From the NCBI GenBank assembly GCA_903858015.1, contig CAIOGZ010000025.1:1-63689 (forward strand): a DNA stretch of 63,689 nt, written 5' to 3'. The DNA is from an uncultured cyanobacterium (GTDB taxonomy: Bacteria; Cyanobacteriota; Cyanobacteriia; PCC-6307; Cyanobiaceae). The translations under genes were made by a program, and so were the position numbers. The notes under the pieces were generated by a model. It was given only the letters and a program-made list of their open reading frames with translations. It searched no databases and had not been told where the DNA came from. Of the stretch, positions 8,837-18,800 are shown one piece after another (the stretch's first letter is position 1; each line of letters starts with the position of its first letter).

Positions 8837-9907
8837 TCAGGCCCGCAGCGGCAGCTGGAGCTGCTCGAAGACGCGGCTGAAGTCGCAGTGCTCCTCCACC
8901 AACCGAATCGCGTAGCTGGCCTTCACCGGCTCATGCAGGCGGACGTGGCCAAAGGCCGCCTCGATCGCCTCCACCGTGGTGAGGGTGTCGTGCTCCACCT
9001 TGAGCACCGGCACCTCCAGTTCCTCGGCGCGGCTGATCAGCTCCGGCAACGGTTCCCCGACGCCGGTGAGGATCAGGCACTGGGTGGAGGCCTCCAGGGC
9101 GGCCAGCTGGATATCGGTACGGTCGGCGCCGGTGACAACGGCCATGTTGCGGCGCCGGCGGAAAAACTCCATCGCCGAGCTCACGTTCATGGCCCCGATC
9201 GAGAGGGTTTCGACCAGCAGGTCGAGCCGTTCATGGCAACAGAGCACGCGGGCCGCCAGGCGCCGGGATAGTTCTTCCACGGTCACGCTGCGCAGCAAAG
9301 GGCTCCTGGGCATCACCCCCAGCACCGGCAGCCCCAGCCGCTCCAGGGCCGGCTCCAACCTGGCCCGCAAGCCAGCCAGGCCCTCCGGCTCCACCCCATT
9401 GAGCACCACCCCCGCCAGCTGGTCCCCCAACTGCTGGCGGGCCTCCAGCAGGGGTTCCACGCTGCGGCAGTCGCTCCAGGGGTGCACCAACACCACCTGG
9501 GCATCCAGGCCCCGGGCTAACTGCACCAGGGACAAACCAAACAGCAAGCCTTCACTCAAGGTGCCGGCCGATTCGAGCAGCACCAAGCGGTCGGCCTCGG
9601 CGGCAATCCGGGCGCGGAGGCTGTCGAGGCCAGGGCCGGCGCCGAGATCACCGCTCAACAGACGGGCTTCGGCCGAGGCGGCTTCGATCACCTGTAGCGA
9701 AGCCAGCAGCTGCCCTTCGGCAAGGCCCAGGGTGCTGCCCACAAAGCGCACCTCGGCATCCATTGGAAAATCGTCGTCGCTGCTGGCTAGGGGCTTGCCA
9801 AACACCACCGGCAGGCCCCTGGCCGCCAACTGGCGCCCCAGGCCTAGAACCAGCGTCGACTTGCCGCTGAACGGTACGCAGGAGCCGATCAGCAGCGGGG
9901 TGGGCAT
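8837..9907 (-). CDS. P-loop (BioD-like) plus DRTGG-domain protein
   Basis: 356 residues. The N-terminus has the P-loop GSCVPFSGKSTLVLGLGRQL of dethiobiotin-synthetase-like NTPases. The central part (about 215-315) holds a DRTGG-type domain with VTGADRTDIQLAAL and LILTGVGEPLPELI. The same two-domain arrangement occurs in the N-terminal half of long phosphotransacetylases, and cyanobacterial homologues are often labelled phosphotransacetylase family, but the catalytic phosphotransacetylase domain is absent here. The acyl-transfer name should not be taken as activity; a regulatory nucleotide-binding role is more likely. Confidence 0.75.
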   Translation of the reverse strand: MPTPLLIGSCVPFSGKSTLVLGLGRQLAARGLPVVFGKPLASSDDDFPMDAEVRFVGSTLGLAEGQLLASLQVIEAASAEARLLSGDLGAGPGLDSLRARIAAEADRLVLLESAGTLSEGLLFGLSLVQLARGLDAQVVLVHPWSDCRSVEPLLEARQQLGDQLAGVVLNGVEPEGLAGLRARLEPALERLGLPVLGVMPRSPLLRSVTVEELSRRLAARVLCCHERLDLLVETLSIGAMNVSSAMEFFRRRRNMAVVTGADRTDIQLAALEASTQCLILTGVGEPLPELISRAEELEVPVLKVEHDTLTTVEAIEAAFGHVRLHEPVKASYAIRLVEEHCDFSRVFEQLQLPLRA

Positions 9908-10038
9908 CGGAAACCTCTTCAGGATCAGTTGATCCGAGCCAATCTAGGCAGTGACCAACTGGCTTTGCCCCATCCTTTCAGAGCAGCGGTGCCGTCCCGC
10001 ATCGGCCGCTGCAGCATGGTGGCGATCCAGGGATTCCT

Positions 10039-10866
10039 ATGGACGAAATCCAGCCGCTTGATCCGCCTGCGCCGCTGCCCTGCGTGGCGGTGACCGGTGC
10101 CGGCGGAAGCCTCGGCAAGGCCCTGCTGCGGCAATGGCAGCGCCGCGGCGCCCGGCTGATCGCCCTCACGACGTCGGAGGCCCCCCTGGCCATCAGCAGC
10201 GCCGAGGGCGAGCCGCTTGCCTTTGAGCAGGCGCACTGGCAGGTGGGCCAGGAATGGCGGCTGCGCGAGCTGCTGGAGCAGGTGGATGTGCTGGTGCTTA
10301 ACCACGGTGTGAATGTGCACGGGGCCCGCGATCGCGCGGCGGTGGAGCTCTGCCTCGAGGTGAATGCCCTGAGCAGCTGGCGACTGCTGGAGTTATTCGC
10401 CGCCCTGGCTGCAGACCGCCAGGCCAGCGCCACACCCCCGCCGGCGGCAGAAGGCGATGCTCCGCCAGCGGCGCCGAAAGCCAGCAGACCCCAGCCCGAG
10501 CTCTGGATCAACACCTCCGAAGCCGAAATCCAGCCGGCTTTCAGTCCGCTTTACGAGATCAGCAAGCGGCTGATCGGCCAGCTGCTGAGCCTGCGGGCCC
10601 TCGATCTGGCCAGCACAGCCGGTGGCCCCCTGCGCCTGCGTCGGCTGGTGCTCGGCCCCTTCCGCTCGGCGCTCAACCCGATCGGCCTGATGGGGGCCGA
10701 TTGGGTGGCGGGCCAGATCCTGCGCCAGGCCCTCGATTGGAACTGCTCGCTGGTGATCGTCAGCCCCAATCCGCTCACCTACCTGTTGATGCCCCTGGCC
10801 AGCCTCGGGCGCCAGGCCTATTTCCGCCTCACCACCAGGGGCCCCACCGGCCTGGCCCAGCCCTGA
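10039..10866 (+). CDS. Short-chain dehydrogenase/reductase (SDR)
   Basis: 275 residues. TGAGGSLGKAL near the N-terminus is the NAD(P)-binding glycine motif; VDVLVLNHGVNVHG corresponds to the NNAG region, changed to NHG. INTSEAE precedes YEISK, the catalytic Tyr-x-x-x-Lys. The C-terminus is hydrophobic (LTYLLMPLASLG), suggesting membrane association. It resembles the SDR half of cyanobacterial sterol-desaturase/SDR fusion proteins; the substrate is unknown. A proline/alanine-rich insert (about 134-155) interrupts the fold before the active-site strand. Confidence 0.75.
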   Translation: MDEIQPLDPPAPLPCVAVTGAGGSLGKALLRQWQRRGARLIALTTSEAPLAISSAEGEPLAFEQAHWQVGQEWRLRELLEQVDVLVLNHGVNVHGARDRAAVELCLEVNALSSWRLLELFAALAADRQASATPPPAAEGDAPPAAPKASRPQPELWINTSEAEIQPAFSPLYEISKRLIGQLLSLRALDLASTAGGPLRLRRLVLGPFRSALNPIGLMGADWVAGQILRQALDWNCSLVIVSPNPLTYLLMPLASLGRQAYFRLTTRGPTGLAQP

Positions 10867-10921
10867 GGCGGGCCAGGCCCCAGTCCGAACCAGGCCCCGA
10901 GCCAGATCGCCCGGCTCCAGT

Positions 10922-11782
10922 TCAGAAATCCCGATCGGTGAGGATCTCGCAGCCGTCGCTGCTGACCACGATCGTGTGCTCCCACTGGGCCGAGAGGCTG
11001 CCGTCGACGGTCACCACGGTCCAGCGGTCCTTGAGGGTGCGGCAGGCCTTGCTGCCGGCATTGAGGATCGGCTCCACCGCCAGGGTCATGCCCGGCCGCA
11101 GCACCATGTTGGGCAGGTCGCGGGTGCGGTAGTTGAACACCGAGGGTTCCTCGTGCAGGTTGCGTCCCACCCCGTGGCCGGTGTAGTCCTCCACAACGGC
11201 AAAGCCATGGGCTTCGACGTGGTCTTGCACGGCACCGGCCAGCTCCAGCAGGGTGCTGCCGGCCTTGACCGTGGCCAGACCCTTCATCAACGATTCCTGG
11301 GCCACCCGGCTCAAGGTGCGGGCCTGCTCAGCGGCGCCCTCGCCGACGCAAACCGTGACGCAGCTGTCGCCGTGGTAGCCCTCGAAGTAGGCACCGGTAT
11401 CGAGCTTCAGCAGATCGCCGGCGCGGATCACCCGCTTGCTGCTGGGAATGCCATGCACCACCTCGTCGTTGATCGAGGCGCAGATGCTGGCGGGAAACCC
11501 GTGGTAGCCCTTGAAGCTGGGGGTGGCGCCCAGCTCCCGGATCCGCTTCTCGGCATGGCGATCGAGATCGCCGGTGCTCAGCCCTGGGGCGGCCATCGCC
11601 ATCAACTCCCGCAGCACCGTGGCCACGATCCGGCTGGCCTGACGCATCACGGCGATCTCCCGGGCCGATTTCACCTCCACACCGCGCTTGCCCTTCTGGA
11701 TTCGGGGCCCGCTCTGGATCACGGTGCCGCTGGCGGCCTTGGCGGTTTGGGAGGCTGCCAAAAGATCGGCAAAAAGATTCAT
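10922..11782 (-). CDS. map: Methionine aminopeptidase type I
   Basis: 286 residues. It removes the initiator methionine from nascent proteins. The pita-bread fold motifs are present: [32 protein letters not shown] (two Asp metal ligands), [15 protein letters not shown] (His ligand), MTLAVEPIL and [10 protein letters not shown] (Glu ligands). An N-terminal extension of about 40 residues precedes the core, as in other cyanobacterial type I enzymes, and carries no zinc-finger cysteines. Convergent with the SDR gene and divergent from the PepSY-type gene. Confidence 0.95.
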   Translation of the reverse strand: MNLFADLLAASQTAKAASGTVIQSGPRIQKGKRGVEVKSAREIAVMRQASRIVATVLRELMAMAAPGLSTGDLDRHAEKRIRELGATPSFKGYHGFPASICASINDEVVHGIPSSKRVIRAGDLLKLDTGAYFEGYHGDSCVTVCVGEGAAEQARTLSRVAQESLMKGLATVKAGSTLLELAGAVQDHVEAHGFAVVEDYTGHGVGRNLHEEPSVFNYRTRDLPNMVLRPGMTLAVEPILNAGSKACRTLKDRWTVVTVDGSLSAQWEHTIVVSSDGCEILTDRDF

Positions 11783-11834
11783 GCGGGGCCGACTCCGGCG
11801 GCTGTTTCGATTTCAGTTCAAATTATCAATTGCA

Positions 11835-11870
11835 GCTTAGCCATGGCGGGTTAACACGGCTTAGCCATGG
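11835..11870. promoter_or_regulatory. 12-bp direct repeat in the map/PepSY divergent promoter region
   Basis: GCTTAGCCATGG occurs at 11835-11846 and again, exactly, at 11859-11870, 24 bp apart. The stretch around it (caaattatcaattg, 11819-11832) is AT-rich compared with its surroundings and is the likely promoter zone for one or both divergent genes. A regulator-binding role is inference. Confidence 0.4.
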
Positions 11871-11894
11871 TGGCAGCTGGCCGACGTACCGCCC

Positions 11895-12341
11895 ATGGCC
11901 GATCCCGATCCCGCCGAAAAATCCGCTCCCATCTCCGGCCAAGCCGCGCCGCCTCGCCCCGCCAATCCCCCCCTGGGAGTTCGCCTGCGCAGGGCCCATG
12001 GGGCCCTGGCCCCCTGGGTGCTGGCGCCGCTGCTGCTCACGGTCTGCACGGGCCTGGGCTACCGGCTGCTGCGCGATTGGGGCGGCCTCGGCCGCGACCA
12101 GGCCCATGGCCTGATGCTGCTGCACGAGGGGGAATGGCTGCGCCAGTGGCTGGGCCCGAATGGCGAAACGCTGTACGTGCTGGCCAATGGCCTGGGGGTG
12201 CTGTGGATGCTGGCCACCGGCGGGGCCATGCTCTGGCAGCGCTGGCGCCAGCCAGGCCCGAAGCGCCGGCCTGTTCAGGAAGAGCCACCTGTTCACCAAG
12301 ACCAGCCCGCCCAAAACGAGCAGCCGGGCCTGGAGAAGTAG
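11895..12341 (+). CDS. PepSY-type small membrane protein
   Basis: 148 residues. After a proline-rich N-terminus there is [19 protein letters not shown], a helix typical of PepSY-associated membrane proteins, then [20 protein letters not shown] and a second helix ([20 protein letters not shown]). The C-terminal 30 residues are charged, proline/glutamine-rich and probably cytoplasmic. Short two-helix proteins of this kind are common in cyanobacteria; their function is not established. It lies 58 bp upstream of rplS, so the ribosomal protein gene could share its transcript. Confidence 0.7.
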   Translation: MADPDPAEKSAPISGQAAPPRPANPPLGVRLRRAHGALAPWVLAPLLLTVCTGLGYRLLRDWGGLGRDQAHGLMLLHEGEWLRQWLGPNGETLYVLANGLGVLWMLATGGAMLWQRWRQPGPKRRPVQEEPPVHQDQPAQNEQPGLEK

Positions 12342-12399
12342 CCAGGGGGTGACCCCTAGCCGGTACGCTGGTGGTTTGGCCAGGCGCTGGAGAGCTGGG

Positions 12400-12900
12400 A
12401 TGGCAGCGGAATCACCGACAGACACAGACACAACCACGGGAACCGACCCCGAGACCCCTGAAGTGGAAACAGCAGAAGCCGCCACAATCGAGCCGGCCGC
12501 AGCGGCCGCCACCGCAACGGCCGTCCAGGCCAGCAACGGTCGCCGCAGTGGCCATGAGCTGCTGCAGGCCTTCGAAGCCGAGCAGCTCAAGGGCGATCTG
12601 CCCGAGATCTACGTGGGCGACACCGTCAAAGTGGGGGTGCGAATCCGGGAAGGCAACAAGGAACGGGTCCAGCCCTACGAAGGTGTGGTGATCGCCAAGC
12701 GCCATGGCGGTCTGAACGAAACGATCACCGTGCGCCGGATCTTCCAGGGCATCGGCGTCGAGCGGGTGTTCATGCTGCACAGCCCCCAGGTCGCTTCCAT
12801 CAAGGTGGAGCGGCGCGGTAAGGTTCGTCGGGCGAAGCTTTTCTACCTGCGCGACCGGGTGGGTAAAGCCACCCGCGTGAAGCAGCGCTTCGACCGCTGA
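12400..12900 (+). CDS. rplS: 50S ribosomal protein L19
   Basis: 166 residues. The L19 core is clear from [55 protein letters not shown] and [21 protein letters not shown]19 sits at the 30S-50S interface. About 50 extra N-terminal residues rich in Thr, Glu and Ala precede the core; similar extensions occur in other picocyanobacteria. I chose the ATG at 12400 because the upstream frame (from 12160) overlaps the previous gene out of frame. Confidence 0.95.
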   Translation: MAAESPTDTDTTTGTDPETPEVETAEAATIEPAAAAATATAVQASNGRRSGHELLQAFEAEQLKGDLPEIYVGDTVKVGVRIREGNKERVQPYEGVVIAKRHGGLNETITVRRIFQGIGVERVFMLHSPQVASIKVERRGKVRRAKLFYLRDRVGKATRVKQRFDR

Positions 12901-12907
12901 GGCACCT

Positions 12908-12939
12908 TCTGCGAATCATTCCCAGGAATCCTTCGCAGA
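12908..12939 (+). terminator. Possible weak terminator hairpin after rplS
   Basis: TCTGCGAA (12908-12915) pairs with TTCGCAGA (12932-12939) around a 16-nt loop just past the rplS stop codon. There is no clean T-run after it, so termination is uncertain; it could equally be a processing signal ahead of tRNA-Trp. Confidence 0.35.
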
Positions 12940-12970
12940 GCTTCGTTCCGTTCCCCGGGACCATCGCCTT

Positions 12971-13043
12971 GCGCCGTTAGTTCAGTTGGTAGAACGCAGG
13001 TCTCCAAAACCTGATGTCGGGGGTTCAAGTCCTCCACGGCGCG
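12971..13043 (+). tRNA. trnW: tRNA-Trp (CCA)
   Basis: A 73-nt cloverleaf: acceptor arms GCGCCGT and ACGGCGC, D-arm region TTAGTTCAGTTGGTAGAA, anticodon loop CTCCAAA with anticodon CCA, and T-loop GGTTCAAGTC. The 3' CCA is not encoded. It lies between rplS and the small hyperconserved gene. Confidence 0.97.
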
Positions 13044-13083
13044 TTCGATGGTCCCCTTTGCAATTTCGTTCGTGGTTTCGAAC

Positions 13084-13272
13084 ATGGAGTTGGATTTACA
13101 ACCCGGTGATGTGGTGAAAGTGCTCGAGTCGGCCGCCCTCGGCTGGGTTCGTGCACGGGTCATCCGAGTCAAATCCGGTGGTCGGGTTGTTGTACAGAGT
13201 GACCAAGGCCGCGAGTTCACGGCCCGGGGCAACCAGGTGCGCCTGATCGAGCCGGCCGGTTTTCGTCCTTGA
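13084..13272 (+). CDS. Hyperconserved small protein (Hcp-like), 62 residues
   Basis: 62 residues from the ATG at 13084 (an in-frame GTG at 13048 would add 12). It starts MELDLQPGDVVKVLESAA and continues with GWVRARVIRVKSGGRVVV and REFTARGNQVRLIEP, a beta-rich SH3/KOW-like pattern. Length, start and setting beside tRNA-Trp and gltX match what I recall of the hyperconserved protein of Prochlorococcus/Synechococcus, which is reported to be nearly invariant and associated with ribosomes. Translation-gene neighbours (rplS, two tRNAs, gltX) fit such a role. The biochemical function is not known to me. Confidence 0.8.
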   Translation: MELDLQPGDVVKVLESAALGWVRARVIRVKSGGRVVVQSDQGREFTARGNQVRLIEPAGFRP

Positions 13273-13371
13273 GCCGCTTGGCGCTGCCGCCCTGCCCCCT
13301 GCAGACAGCTGCCAAGCCCGTCAGCTTGTTCGAGTCACCCCCTCAAGACTATTCCTGAACCGCTCTGGTTT

Positions 13372-13439
13372 CCTTGATGGTCATCGGGTCATTGTTGTCA
13401 TACCTTCAAGGTGGACATGCCTTGATGGTGATGGGTCAA
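13372..13439. repeat. Imperfect 20-bp direct repeat, 48 bp apart
   Basis: ccttgatggtcatcgggtca (13372-13391) recurs as ccttgatggtgatgggtcaa (13420-13439), with 17 of 20 positions the same. It lies downstream of the hyperconserved gene. A binding-site role is possible but unsupported beyond the repetition. Confidence 0.5.
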
Positions 13440-13707
13440 GGGGGTTTAGCTGCATCGCCTCAGCCTTCCAGGCGACAGCTCAGCCTTAATCGCTTTCGCC
13501 TTCACCTCCACGGGGCTTGATTGCTTGAGCCTTGTCGAGCCCGAGCCAACCTGGGAAGCAATCAATCACGGCCATTGCCATCGAGCCCAGTCCAGCCAAA
13601 AGCCTGCTTTATCCAAAAGCGATGTACCCCTAAACCTGGCCACCGCCCCATGATCAAGCCGGGCCTGCCACAGCGTTGGGAGGCCCTTTTTGCTGGGCTT
13701 CAAGCCG

Positions 13708-13742
13708 CTGCTTGGCGGCGGATCGATACCGCCGCCAAGCAG
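13708..13742. promoter_or_regulatory. Perfect 14-bp inverted repeat with 7-nt loop
   Basis: CTGCTTGGCGGCGG (13708-13721), loop ATCGATA, then its exact complement CCGCCGCCAAGCAG (13729-13742). It is followed by GTGTTGAGAG, not a T-run, so it is not a textbook intrinsic terminator. It lies 110 bp upstream of tRNA-Asp. It could be a transcript-end hairpin, part of a small RNA, or a protein-binding dyad. Confidence 0.75.
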
Positions 13743-13852
13743 TGTTGAGAGCAACGTTGACGGAGGGACCGGTCGCGTTGGATACTTGGATGGTCGGCGT
13801 TCGCGCCGGTGCCGCCAAACTGCGGGCCCTAACCGGCACGCTGTGGTTGCGG

Positions 13853-13926
13853 GGGACTGTAGTTCAATCGGTTAGAGCACCGCCCTGTCACGGCGGAAGT
13901 TGCGGGTTCGAGCCCCGTCAGTCCCG
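13853..13926 (+). tRNA. trnD: tRNA-Asp (GTC)
   Basis: A 74-nt cloverleaf: acceptor arms GGGACTG and CAGTCCC, D-loop TAGTTCAATCGGTTAGAGCA, anticodon loop CTGTCAC with anticodon GTC, and T-arm GCGGGTTCGAGCCCCGT. Discriminator base G as expected for Asp. It lies 26 bp upstream of the gltX start. Confidence 0.97.
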
Positions 13927-13952
13927 TTCACGCCTTTTTGGAGTCCTTCACG

Positions 13953-15431
13953 GTGGCAGTCACTGCTCCGGTTCGGGTTCGTCTGGCCCCCAGCCCCACT
14001 GGCACCCTCCACATCGGCACCGCCCGCACGGCGGTGTTCAACTGGCTATTCGCCCGCCGCCACGGCGGCCAGTTCCTGCTCCGCATCGAAGATACGGACC
14101 ACGAACGCAGCAAACCGGAATTCACCGCCAACATTCTTAGCGGTCTGCAGTGGCTAGGCCTCGACTGGGATGGCGAGCCGGTGATTCAAAGCGCCCGGGT
14201 CGCCGAGCACCGCGCCGCCATCGAGCAGCTGCTGGCCTCAGGCCACGCCTACCGCTGCTACGCCACGGAGCAGGAGCTCACGGCGATGCGGGAGCAGCAG
14301 GCCGCCGCCAACCTGCCTCCCCGCTACGACAACCGGCACCGCGACCTCAGCCGTGAGCAGCAGCAAGCCTTCCGCGCCGAGGGCCGCCAGGCCACCGTGC
14401 GCTTCCGCATCGATGACGCCGCCACGATCAGCTGGCACGACTTGGTGCGCGGCGAGATGCGCTGGTCCGGTGCCGACCTCGGCGGCGACATGGTGATCGC
14501 CCGCCGTGCCCCGGCCGACCAGATCGGTGATCCCCTCTACAACCTCGTGGTGGTGGTCGACGACGTGGCCATGGCCATCACCCATGTGATCCGGGGTGAA
14601 GACCACATCGCCAACACCGCCAAGCAGCTGCTGCTCTACGGGGCCCTGGGCGCCGCGGTTCCCGAGTTCGCCCACACCCCCTTGATCCTCAACCAGGAGG
14701 GCCGCAAGCTCTCCAAGCGCGATGGCGTCACCTCGGTCAACGATTTTCGCCAGCTGGGCTTCCTGGCCGCGCCCTTGGTCAACTACATGACCCTGCTGGG
14801 CTGGTCCCCGCCGGAGGGCATGGAGGAGCGGTTCAGCCTGGCGGAAGCCGCCGCGGTCTTCGACTTCGAGCGGGTCAACCGGGCCGGGGCCCGCTTCGAC
14901 TGGGACAAGCTCGATTGGTTGAACGCCCAGGCGCTGCATGCCCTGGCGCCCGAATCGCTGCGCAGCCAGCTGCTGCCGCTCTGGACGGCCCAGGGCTGGG
15001 CCCTGACGGGCCCGGGCGCCGATCCGGCCTGGCAGCTCGAACTCTGTGAACTCCTTGCTGCTTCCCTCACCCGCCTGCCGGACGGGGTTGGGCAGGCGGC
15101 AGTCTTCTTCGAGCGTCCCGTCGCCAACGATGCCGCCCGAACCCAACTGGCTGTCGATGGCGCCGGCAGCGTGCTGGCCGCCCTGCTGCAGGCCCTGGCC
15201 GCAACCGATCAAACCAGCACCGCTCTAGACAGAACGGCTCTAGACAAAACGGCCGCCAAGGGCCTGCTGGATGGGGCGGCCAAGGCGGCCGGTGTCAACA
15301 AGGGGGTGGCGATGAAGAGTGTCCGCGCCGCCCTGCTCGGCAGTCTCCAGGGCCCCGACCTGCTCAGCAGCTGGGTGCTGCTCAACAAGCTGGGCGAAGA
15401 CCGCCCCCGATTGGCGGCGGCCCTGAACTGA
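13953..15431 (+). CDS. gltX: Glutamyl-tRNA synthetase
   Basis: 492 residues. It charges tRNA-Glu, which serves both translation and, in cyanobacteria, tetrapyrrole synthesis via glutamyl-tRNA reductase. The class I signature is [19 protein letters not shown] (HIGH-type) and the second motif is [11 protein letters not shown] (KMSKS-type). [16 protein letters not shown] and the C-terminal anticodon-binding region are intact. I chose the GTG at 13953, preceded by GGAG at 13940-13943 with good spacing; a TTG at 13938 would add five residues. Confidence 0.95.
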   Translation: MAVTAPVRVRLAPSPTGTLHIGTARTAVFNWLFARRHGGQFLLRIEDTDHERSKPEFTANILSGLQWLGLDWDGEPVIQSARVAEHRAAIEQLLASGHAYRCYATEQELTAMREQQAAANLPPRYDNRHRDLSREQQQAFRAEGRQATVRFRIDDAATISWHDLVRGEMRWSGADLGGDMVIARRAPADQIGDPLYNLVVVVDDVAMAITHVIRGEDHIANTAKQLLLYGALGAAVPEFAHTPLILNQEGRKLSKRDGVTSVNDFRQLGFLAAPLVNYMTLLGWSPPEGMEERFSLAEAAAVFDFERVNRAGARFDWDKLDWLNAQALHALAPESLRSQLLPLWTAQGWALTGPGADPAWQLELCELLAASLTRLPDGVGQAAVFFERPVANDAARTQLAVDGAGSVLAALLQALAATDQTSTALDRTALDKTAAKGLLDGAAKAAGVNKGVAMKSVRAALLGSLQGPDLLSSWVLLNKLGEDRPRLAAALN

Positions 15432-15452
15432 AGCCCGCAGGTCAAAGCTGGC

Positions 15453-15695
15453 TTACTCGACTTGGCTGCCAAAGATCGGCTCCACCCGGATGCCGATCAC
15501 ACTGCCGGCCCGCACCAGCAGATACTCCAGCTGCAGCCCCCGCAGCGGCACGCTCACCAACGCCTCGGGCAGCGCCGTTGCCAGCACCTCGCCGTACCAC
15601 TGCTGAAAATCCTCCAGGGTTTCGAACTCCACCAGCTGGGTATGCCCCCCGGCCAGCAACAGATGGATCAGGAAGCGGCGGGGGATGCGGCCCAT
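15453..15695 (-). CDS. Conserved small protein of unknown function
   Basis: 80 residues, ATG start. The sequence begins MGRIPRRFLIHLLLAGGHTQ, followed by FETLEDFQQWYGEVL and LRGLQLEYLLVRAGSVIGIRV. It has no membrane helix or metal motif. Its position in a compact region, convergent to gltX and divergent from polA, and its clean coding character suggest a real gene. I recall similar proteins in marine Synechococcus but cannot name a function. Confidence 0.7.
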   Translation of the reverse strand: MGRIPRRFLIHLLLAGGHTQLVEFETLEDFQQWYGEVLATALPEALVSVPLRGLQLEYLLVRAGSVIGIRVEPIFGSQVE

Positions 15696-15827
15696 GGCAA
15701 CGGCAAAACAAAGTCGGTGTCTGCCCAGGATGGCGGCTAAGCCACCCTGGCGGCCGCCGGCCGTGCTGTCGGGTGCCTGACCTCTGGCAGGCTGAGGCCA
15801 AGGACCGGAGCCAAGCGGCGGCTAAGC

Positions 15828-18800
15828 ATGGTGCAAGACAGGCAGGCAGTGCCAACGGAACCGGATGAGGAGGCTCTAGCAACCGATGGGGTGGCAACGG
15901 ATGGAGCGGCAGCAAGGGCAGCGGCCGAAACCGGCAGCAAGCCCCTGCTGCTGCTGGTGGATGGCCATTCCCTCGCCTTCCGCAGTTTCTATGCCTTCGC
16001 CAAGGGGGGAGATGGGGGGCTAAGCACGAAGGAAGGGATTCCCACCAGCGTCACCTATGGCTTCCTTAAAGCGTTGCTCGACAACTGCCGTGGCCTAGCT
16101 CCCCAGGGGGTGGTGATCACCTTCGACACCGCCGAGCCCACCTTCCGCCACGAGGCCGATGCGGCCTATAAGGCCCACCGCGATGAGGCCCCGGCCCACT
16201 TCTTTGCAGACCTGGCCAACCTGCAACGCATTCTCAGCGAGGACCTCGACCTGCCCCTCTGCCAGCTGCCCGGCTATGAAGCCGACGACCTGCTCGGCAC
16301 CCTGGCCACCCGGGCCGCCAACAGCGGCTGGCGGGTGCGGATCCTCTCGGGCGATCGGGATCTGTTTCAGCTGGTGGACGACGGCCGCGACATCGCCGTG
16401 CTTTACATGGGGGGCGGCCCCTACGCCAAATCCAGCGGGCCGGTGGAGATTCGCCGCGAGGGCGTGATCGCCAAACTCGGCGTCCCGCCCGAAGATGTGG
16501 TCGACCTCAAGGCACTCACCGGCGACAGCTCCGACAACATCCCCGGCGTGAAGGGGGTAGGTCCCAAGACCGCCATCAACCTGCTGCAGGACCATGGCAA
16601 CCTCGATGGCATCTATGCCGCCCTGGCCAGCCTGGACGGGGAGAAAGCTTCGAAAGGTTGCCTCAAGGGGGCCCTCAAGGCCAAGCTCGCGGCCGACCGC
16701 GACAACGCCTACCGCTCGCGGATGCTGGCTGAAATCCTGCTCGATGTCCCCCTACCCAGCGAACCGCGGCTCGGGCTCGGAGCGGTGCGGATCGAGGCCC
16801 TGAGCAGCAGCCTCGAACAGTTGGAACTGCACAGCCTGGGGCGGCAGGTGGATCAATTCGCACGCATCTTCTCCGCCCATTCGCCCCAGGCCGGAGCATC
16901 CGTTGTCAAGGCAGTTGCCAAGGACCATGCCAAGGACGTTGCCAAGCAGGCTGCCGAGCAAAGCGACAGCCGGCCAGCAGCGGCAGCGCCAGCCGCTGAC
17001 AGCAGGCCCGAAGCCGATCGCGGCGAGGATCGCGCCGCGGCTCCAAACCTGCAGCCGGAGCTGATCCAATCCAGCGGGCAGCTCAACACGTTGATGGCCA
17101 GGCTGCTGGCGGCTACCGATCCGGCCAACCCCGTGGCCCTCGATACCGAAACCACGGCCCTCAATCCCTTCCGCGCCGAATTGGTCGGGATCGGGTTCTG
17201 CTGGGGCCCGGGTTGGGCCGATCTGGCCTATGTCCCCATCGGCCACGCCAGCCCCACTGGCATCGCCAGCCCCATGGGCCCCACCAGCCCCGAAGGCCAG
17301 GGCCTCCTGGCCGGCCTGGACGGGCCGGCGAGCCCCACCGCCGCGCCGGGGCAACTCCCCCTGGCGGCCGTGCTCACCGCCCTCGCCCCCTGGCTGGCCA
17401 GCCCCCGCCATCCCAAAACCCTTCAAAACGCCAAATACGACCGCTTGGTGCTGTTACGCCATGGCCTGCCGTTGGAGGGGGTGGTGATGGATACACTCCT
17501 GGCCGACTACCTGCGCGACGCCAACGACCGCCACGGCTTGGACGTGATGGCGGCCCGCAACCTGGGCTTCACTCCCACCAGCTACACGAGCCTGGTGCCA
17601 AAGGGTGCCAACTTCGCGGCCGTGCCGATCGCAGCGGCGGCCCTCTACTGCGGCATGGACGTGCACGTGACCTGGCGACTCACCGCGTTGCTGCGGGCGC
17701 AGCTGGCGACCCTGGGGCCCGCCCTGCCCCTGCTGCTGGAGCAGGTGGAATTGCCGCTCGAACCGGTGCTGGCCCAGATGGAAGCCACCGGCATCCGGAT
17801 CGACTGTGCCTATCTGGCTGAACTCTCCACGGAGCTGGCCGCCACCCTGGCCGAGCTCGAGGCCAGGGCCCACGCGGCCGCCGGCGCGGCCTTCAACCTG
17901 GCCTCCCCCAAACAGCTCGGCGAACTGCTGTTTGACACCCTCAAGCTCGACCGCAAGAAATCCCGCAAGACCAAAACCGGCTGGAGTACCGATGCCGCCG
18001 TACTTGAGAAACTCGAAGACGACCATCCAGTGGTTGCGGTGGTGCTGGAGCACCGCACGCTGAGCAAACTGAAGAGCACCTATGTCGATGCCCTGCCGGC
18101 GCTGATGGAGGAGGAGACGGGCCGGGTACATACCGATTTCAACCAGGCAGTGACAGCCACAGGTCGCCTGAGCAGCAGCAATCCCAACCTCCAGAACATC
18201 CCAATCCGCACAGAGTTTTCGCGTCGGATTCGCAAGGCTTTCCTGCCCCAACAGGGCTGGCTGCTGCTGGCCGCCGACTACTCCCAGATCGAACTACGGA
18301 TCCTCACCCACCTCTGCGGCGAAGAAGTGCTGGTAAAAGCTTACAATGAAGGCGACGATGTCCACGCCCTCACTGCCCGGCTGCTGCTGGAGAAAGATCA
18401 GGTGAGCTCGGAAGAACGAAGATTGGGAAAAACAATCAACTTTGGCGTGATTTATGGTATGGGTTCCCAGCGGCTTGCCCGGGAAACCGGCCTACCCCTG
18501 GTGCAGGCCAAGGAGTTCCTGAGTCGTTACAAACAGCGCTACCCCAAGGTGTTCGCCTTCCTGGAACTCCAGGAGCGCCTGGCTCTCAGCCGTGGCTATG
18601 TCGAAACAATCCTGGGCCGACGCCGACCCTTCCATTTCGATCCGGGCGGCCTCGGGCGCCTGCTGGGCAAGGACCCACTGGCGATTGACCTGGAAAGGGC
18701 CCGGCGCGGCGGCCTGGAGGGCCAACAGTTGCGGGCGGCAGCCAATGCCCCAATCCAGGGCTCCAGCGCCGACATCATCAAATTAGCGATGGTGAACCTG

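Larger units (their letters stand above)
13273..13852. other. 580-bp stretch without a convincing gene
   Basis: No open frame here shows recognisable domains. It contains an imperfect direct repeat (13372-13391 and 13420-13439), a perfect 14-bp inverted repeat (13708-13742), and probably the promoter of the tRNA-Asp/gltX unit. The length is unusual for this otherwise compact region and leaves room for a small RNA. Confidence 0.6.
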
